Notes under the pieces: model-generated | The model's database searches: none | What the model was told of the DNA's origin: nothing | Seen by the model: only the letters and a program-made list of their open reading frames with translations | Translations under genes and position numbers: made by a program | Shown here: piece after piece, positions 58,401-64,000 of the stretch | Numbering within the stretch: position 1 is the first letter of the stretch | How the letters are laid out: every line of letters starts with the position of its first letter | Assembly (NCBI RefSeq): GCF_954871325.1 | Contig: NC_088776.1 | Coordinates: forward strand, 25,344,508-25,408,507 | DNA length: 64,000 bases | Source: Gordionus sp. m RMFG-2023 | Taxonomy: Eukaryota > Nematomorpha > Gordioida > Chordodea > Parachordodidae | Direction: 5' to 3'

Positions 58401-58565
58401 CTATATTTGGTAACCATATGGGCTCCAACTAGAAAAGAGTCGATCACATGGGGTTGAAGATCGTTGTATTGATAATATGTCTCTCGTCATTTTAGATAAA
58501 ACGGGAAAACAATCTCCGTGTAGTTTCCACCATTCTAATGGGTTTTTATTCGACGTGATTCTCGC
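58401..58565 (-). pseudogene. hAT family D transposase C-terminal remnant
   Basis: One minus-strand frame reads NPLEWWKLHGDCFPVLSKMT, then RDILSIQRSSTPCDRLFSSW. This is the Ac/hobo-type dimerisation block DPLxWWKxxxxxFPxLSxxARxxLSIPxSSxPxERxFS. The frame is lost on both sides. No other copy of this family is seen in the window. Confidence 0.85.
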
Positions 58566-58830
58566 TTCTTTAAATATGTTTCAACTACAGAAATTGGCAA
58601 AACATTCTGTTTAACCAAATTTGATTGTATTCATGTTAATTGATTGATACATCATAATTTATTTTATAATCATCGAACATTTTATTAAAATTATTTAAAT
58701 AAATTATCCGCAAATTAATGATGTATTTTGTTAATGTTGTTAACATAAACTAAAAAATATATATAATATAAGTCAAAGTAATAATCTTTATAAATATTTA
58801 TAAACTTGAAATACTATAGTGTAGTATTCA

Positions 58831-59199
58831 TTAGTTAACTGAGAATGATTGGAATCAGATATTTATCCTTCATTTAATAATGGATAAATTACAAATTTGC
58901 CTATCTAATGAGAAATGAACCAAAAATTTATTTTTATTTTGATGAAAGGTGGTTACTAAATTTCCATTATTTAAAAATCGTTAATAGAGTATTAGTACCT
59001 TGTATATGAACAAATAATTGTAGGGAAATAATAAATCACCAATATGCAATCTAAAATAAGGTATGCAAAACTCACATCTAGCAATATTTTACAAATATTG
59101 TGGTAAAAATTTTAGGCAAAAAGTCAAATTTATGATTTCGACATCAAACGAAGGAGAAATATCTGGTTCACCCGTCATTCTTGACGGGATAGCTACTAG
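58831..59199. mobile_element. Helitron-like palindromic element, decayed
   Basis: The right edge CCCGTCATTCTTGACGGG, ATAGCTA, CTAG followed by T is intact. The left edge TAGTTAACTGAGAATGATTGG is an eroded inverse of it. Internal words (TTTAATAATGGATAAATTAC, GCCTATCTAATGAGAAATGAA) match the element at 54325. About 370 bp. Confidence 0.65.
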
Positions 59200-59209
59200 T
59201 TCATTATAA

Positions 59210-61330
59210 TTATATATGTGTTATAAATTGCATATAAAAATAAATATTTTCTTTGTCCATCATAAAACAATTTCGGAAGTTAATTTTGTATGAAGTTATT
59301 CGAATAAAAATAGCCGTTATTAACAACAATTTTAGAAATATAAAATGTTTCTTCATTATTCCACTAGGGAATTTTATTAAATAGAAATAATTTGAATTCG
59401 ATTCGAAAGTAATTGTGTTATTCGTATTCTTAAAATACGAATCGAATCAAATATTTTTATCGAAAATATATAGTAAAAGAAAGCATTAATAAAAACAATT
59501 TGTCAATAAAAAATATTTTTTATCCATTTATCTTACCCGATATATTATAATATACAATTACAATTTAAAAAAAAATACCTTAAAAAAAGATTCACTTGTC
59601 CATTTATTTTTTAAACATCTATCTTATCCGATATAATTATATAATACAATTACAATTATTTAAATAGTGTTTAATAAAGATTTACACATATTTTCATTTT
59701 TTGAGTTTTTAATTTTGCAAATTTTTTTCCTCTAGATTTTTAGTTTTTTTTCCGTCAGATTTTTTTCCCCTTTTCCATAGTCTTTTCGGTAGGGTTATTT
59801 TCTCCACGGATTTTTTTCCGGGATTTATTTTTGTTAGTATAGACTTAAAAGTAAAATAATACACTATAATATATAATTAGTTTAAATTAAAACTTATTTA
59901 TAAATACATAAGAACAACAAAATTACGGGCCTTTCTGACCTCGGGCCTCGCATAACCAAATTCAAAATATATTTGTGTTTTTTATTTAAAATAAATTATC
60001 AAAATTTAAAATATTTTTACATCTAAAATGTTATTTATTACACACACAACACAATACCCTATAATTTTGACGCATTAATATATATTTGAAATTATATAAA
60101 TAATTAGTATTATGACGATGTTTAAGTCCTAAATCAATTGAAAAATAATTCTAAAGTTTTTAAAAGGTACGCTCATAAAATATTTATAAAAGTAAGTGTT
60201 TACGAGAAACATTTAAATAACAAGTTTTCGATAAATTTAATAGTATTTTTAAAAATTATACATTATTATGTAGTATATAAACGAGATAAAAAATTAAATA
60301 AAATCAAGAAAATTTAAAATAATAAAAAAGATCTTATTGTTCATGAAATTTTAATTAGTTACAAATTACTTATTGAATTCCCAGATTCATGTAAAATATA
60401 ATTGCGGGAATATAACTATCCATATATCTATTTTAATAAAAATTACCCCATTTTTCCCAGATCTCCTGAATAAGCTATGGCGATGACATATAATGAAATT
60501 TAGTCAATTTGAATTATAATATATTTTATAAAATTTATATTTTATCCTGTATAGATAGATAAACTACAGATAATAATATGCATGTTTCATAATGGATATA
60601 TAATTTAAACTAATTATTCGATTTATTTCCGATCACTTAATTCATGCCCTTCACGCTTTATGAAATTATTTGTTAGGCTTAGGTTCCATAACTATTTTAG
60701 TCACTTTCAAATTCTAAACTGGCTATTTCTCTTTTACCTACCATGCATTTCTCCTATCAAACCTTTTTAACCCTTTTCCATACCTATTTCTGTCCCTTTC
60801 TCTTGTTTTTCCTAGAACTCGATATTAATAATGCCGGCCTACTAGTGGCATCATTTTTTACCATCCTAGGGGGGGGGGGCTCAAATAACAAATTTTTGTG
60901 GAGGGCCTTTCGGAGGGGTTTCTTTAAATATCTAATATTCTTTTTATATAGAGATCTGCATATCTCTAAATTTTCCTTATATGGCGTAAAAAGTTATTAA
61001 TCTTTCCCCCTTATTTACTCATTTTTAAATATAATTCAAAAATTTGCCTTATTCATCCTTAATCGTGCCCATCTTCTTTTAATATCTACCCATCAACGAA
61101 TTTTAACCATAAAGTTCTTTTAATTTCTTCTTTTACCTAGTTGAAATTTTGTCAATTTGCGTTTCTCTTCAGTTTTAAAGCCTTTCTATTTTATTTCAAA
61201 TTTTTAAATTTTTTTTATTTATCTTTGCCTGTACTTAATAATTCTAACAACAGTGAATAAAAGAATTTTTTTATCATTTATATAAAAGTTAAACTGTTAC
61301 ATATCCACAAGCTGTAGAGCTTTCAAAGTT
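59210..61330. other. Mostly AT-rich stretch
   Basis: Contains an ATTCGTATTC patch (59390-59460) and a GGATTTTTTTCCG-type foldback arm (59710-59835). An 85-codon ORF at 60743-61000 crosses a G10 tract and is Phe/Leu-rich without a recognisable domain; not supported as a gene. Confidence 0.45.
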
Positions 61331-61339
61331 TTTATTTTT

Positions 61340-62361
61340 ATCCAGAGAAAACACACCAGGAGCGGGAGCAGGAATTTTTTCCTTTTAGGGATGGAGTGAA
61401 GGAGCACCCATCGCTCTTTTAAATTTAATGTATAAATTAAATTATTTTTAAATATTATAAATTTATTTATTTATTAATTAAAATTCAATAAAATGATTTT
61501 ATTTTATTTAAATTTATGCAATATTAAATGTTAAGCTGAGTTTTATATTGGTTTTTCATCTAATCAGTTAAAATATTAAACATCAAGTTTTTCTTTCTTT
61601 TTATATTTAAAATTTCTTGGAAAATCTTGTAAGTAATATTAATATTCATTTTATAGATGTATGATAAAAATAGTTTTTGATATTATGAATCCAGTCATCA
61701 TAGAAGAAGAAATCGAAATAAAAAATAAATTATCTATTTAAATAACTTTATTGAAGATTTTCAAATGTTTATAATGATAAAAATATCATTGTTGCTCTTA
61801 TCCATCCAGCCTTCAAATTAAATTGGGAATGGATAAAATGTGCACAGAATATGGAACTAAAATACAAATTAATTAATTTTTTAAGAAAACGAATTCCTGA
61901 TGCAAAAATAGCTACTAGTTCATGGGAACCTGCAATAATTTGGAAGATTTGATCATCAGATTGGACAAATATTTTTATATAAAAAAATTACCATTTTTGA
62001 TAAATTTCCAAAAAATATTTTTATAAAATGCAATACCCCGCTTCCTTCTAGTGCTCCTGCTGAGCGCCTGTTTAGTATTGCTAAACAAGTTTTCGGGGAG
62101 AAGCGGGGATGTATGTTAGATTCAAATTTAAAAAATTTATTACTTTTAAAAGCTAATAAAAGATTATATTTTGATATTTCATTTAATATAAATAAAACTT
62201 TTTTGATAAAAAAATATGATTTTGTTTCGTGTACTTTCTAAATTAAATAAAAATCAGGAGCGGCTATGGAGTGGCATTCCATTACTTAGAGCGGGAGCTA
62301 GCTCTTTTTGAGAAGGTAGGAGAGGAATCAAGCTACTTTAAAAAAAAAGCGTTAACAACTG
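61340..62361 (+). mobile_element. hAT family C element with well-kept C-terminus
   Basis: The right end GCGTTAACAACTG is the inverse of CAGTTGTTAACGC, a typical hAT terminus. The left end is unclear, although CAGGAGCGGGAGCAGG at 61358 matches the inverse of subterminal sequence near 62250-62310. An 8-mer TTTTTATC follows the right end and also occurs near 61270, which may be chance. Confidence 0.65.
61770..62242 (+). pseudogene. hAT family C transposase, C-terminal part
   Basis: IIVALIHPAFKLNWEWIK, then QNMELKYKLINFLRKRIPD, and the dimerisation block TPLPSSAPAERLFSIAKQVF then RGCMLDSNLKNLLLLKANK, ending YDFVSCTF and TAA (62239-62241). The last ~75 codons are open. Upstream stops and a shift separate the blocks, and no catalytic Asp is seen, so the copy is dead. 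It is the same family as the remnant at 50.4-51.8 kb (SAIIHPAFKLQWP). Confidence 0.85.
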
Positions 62362-62364
62362 TTT

Positions 62365-63870
62365 TTATCATTTAAAAAATCTATCATTTTTATTGAAACC
62401 ATTTCAAATTAAAAATCAGAAAATTTGGTAAATAAAATAATTTTATTTCTTTATTTACACATGGATATGCCACAAGTTTATTTCTTAATATTATTCTTTT
62501 ATTTATTACAATCTATGTCATAGAACCTAGACAAGAGAGATTGAGGCAAAACCTCCCTCTGCCCATATAAAATATGATTGGGTAAAAGACATCATAGCAC
62601 TTTTATATTGGTATCTAGACGGAAGTTTTCATTTTTCTTAAACTGATAACACCCTTTCTTAATTTTCTAATTATAAAATCATCTTGGAAATTTCCTTCTA
62701 TTAAAAAAGTATATGAATACCATAAATACATTTCATTTTAAAATCAAGTTTGCTGGTCAAATGAAATCTCTAAACATATATGCATGCTAATTAGATTTTT
62801 TAAATTATATATATATATTTTTTTTAAAAAAAAAATTTTTATCTATCATTATTTTTCTTTAGTTTATAAATTATCGTACTTTTTATAAAAATATTTTAAT
62901 ATTTAGTCAAAAACTGAATAAAATTTTTAAATATAAAAAAAAAATTCACATAAAAATTTATACAAATTATTCAAAACACTCCCCAAAAATTATAATTCTT
63001 ATAAGATTGGCATTTGACCTTTTCTATTTTCAATTCTAGAAATAAAAGCGCACATATTGGTATTGCTTTACCAAACAATCGCTCAACATAAGCTCTTGCT
63101 TGAGGGTTAAAAAATCATGATCGTTTTTAATTTTAAAGTAATCAATCTATCTTATTTTGGTATCACCTTTTCAAAGTTGCCACAATTCGACTAATCGAGT
63201 CTAAAATTTTGCAATATGAAAAAAATCTTTTTTTATATAATGATAAGAATTTCTATTTTTTAGATATTTCTTTTATTAAATCTTTTTATAAAATGCTTTA
63301 GTGCTTCTAGATTCTTCATTGTATTTTGATATCAATTTTAGTAATTTTTATATTTTGCTAATAACATTTTTATTTAAAAAGTTTGCGATTGAAGATTAAA
63401 CGAAATATATAGTATTTATTAAGCCTAAACTTTAGAGGTAGTGCTTTCAATAGTTTGAGAACAGGATTAGACTGAATCTTGATATGAGATTCAGATTCGT
63501 ATCAAATTTTTGAAATTATACTCGATTCAAAATATAATTAATTAGATTTAAACTACATATCTATTAAATAAACTGAAAAGAGCAAATAATATCCATAAAG
63601 ATCATGGAATCATAAGATTCAAAAATATTTTGACCGAGGAAAAAGAAACCTTAATGTATTTATATATAATAGATTTGAATTGCAATTTAAAATCTAAAAT
63701 ACTCGACCTTTATTTTTATTTCACTTATAATTGGTTTTTGTTTTGTTTATTGACTGTAAAAACTGGATGAGGAAAATGTAAGGGCTAATCAAGTTTTAGA
63801 TTATGGTGCACTCAGATGTTCTGTATTTCTTTAATTTTCCTTCTAGCATGATCTTGACAATTTTTTTTAT
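62365..63870. other. AT-rich stretch with a possible hAT C-terminal trace
   Basis: On the minus strand near 63020-63115 NPQARAYVERLFGKA resembles the hAT block PxxAxxERLFSxA, but the match is short. Nothing else is recognised. Confidence 0.3.
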
Positions 63871-63874
63871 TTAG

Positions 63875-63945
63875 CCAAGAATGCTTTTTCTTTTAAACTA
63901 TCTACCAAACGGGTTGAAGCACTAAAAGTACTAAATTTGTACTAA
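63875..63945 (+). other. Possible terminal exon, unassigned
   Basis: After a good acceptor (TTTTTTTTATTTAG) the frame reads KNAFSFKLSTKRVEALKVLN, LY and TAA. It is coding-like for this region, but only 23 codons long. No upstream exon or family is recognised. Confidence 0.18.
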
Positions 63946-64000
63946 TTTACTGTTATAAATAACAGAGTCAATGCTTCTAGAAGTTTAGCTTACTTCACGC

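Noticed and set aside
60743-61000. 85-codon ORF as a membrane protein
   Set aside because: Hydrophobicity comes from T-rich sequence, and the frame crosses a G homopolymer.
61262-61275. TTTTTATC as target duplication of the hAT-C copy
   Set aside because: The sequence right of this 8-mer does not resemble the opposite terminal repeat; a T-rich 8-mer recurs easily here.

Overview
The window is very AT-rich, intron-containing DNA from an animal nuclear genome. The only securely recognised host gene is the 3' half of GMPPA (GDP-mannose pyrophosphorylase alpha regulatory subunit) at the left edge. Its animal-type sequence, small GT-AG introns and the transposon mix (hAT, mariner, MULE, tRNA-derived SINEs, helitron-like ends) suggest an invertebrate, possibly an arthropod. 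The species cannot be named from this sequence.

Layout. 1-2331: last four exons of GMPPA on the + strand, with a repeat-filled second intron. 2.4-10.4 kb: repeats and one retroelement remnant. 10.5 kb: a 71-codon secreted-peptide ORF whose last 30 residues resemble the receptor-binding part of parathyroid hormone. 11.6-15.6 kb: a mariner remnant, a small transposon with an exact 8-bp target duplication, and a SINE. 16.2-19.9 kb: a hAT copy containing a retroelement fragment flanked by inverted repeats and a small hAT-like element. 20-25 kb: tandem repeats and more retroelement fragments. 27.8-30.5 kb: the best-preserved hAT, with exact 8-bp target duplications and two apparent ~40-bp introns. 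31.4-36 kb: more hAT ends, a minisatellite and a 1.4-kb palindrome with helitron-like ends. 37.4-42.2 kb: two decayed hAT copies, each carrying a smaller element. 42.7-49.3 kb: a reverse-transcriptase remnant, a short element with long GC-rich ends, and a second hAT family split by a SINE. 49.5-54 kb: a MULE remnant, a third hAT family and another retroelement remnant. 54.3-59.2 kb: two more helitron-like palindromes around a second copy of hAT family B. 61.3-62.4 kb: another hAT. The rest is AT-rich DNA in which I see nothing.

How the parts relate. This is gene-poor, transposon-saturated sequence. Four hAT groups (called A to D here, from their transposase motifs and ends) and one retroelement family with the signature RPDG...WDFTC recur many times, usually decayed and often nested. 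Six short elements have recognisable 8-bp target duplications, so insertion order can be read in several places. The two items with possible organism-level function are GMPPA (cytosolic nucleotide-sugar supply) and the putative hormone precursor at 10.5 kb.
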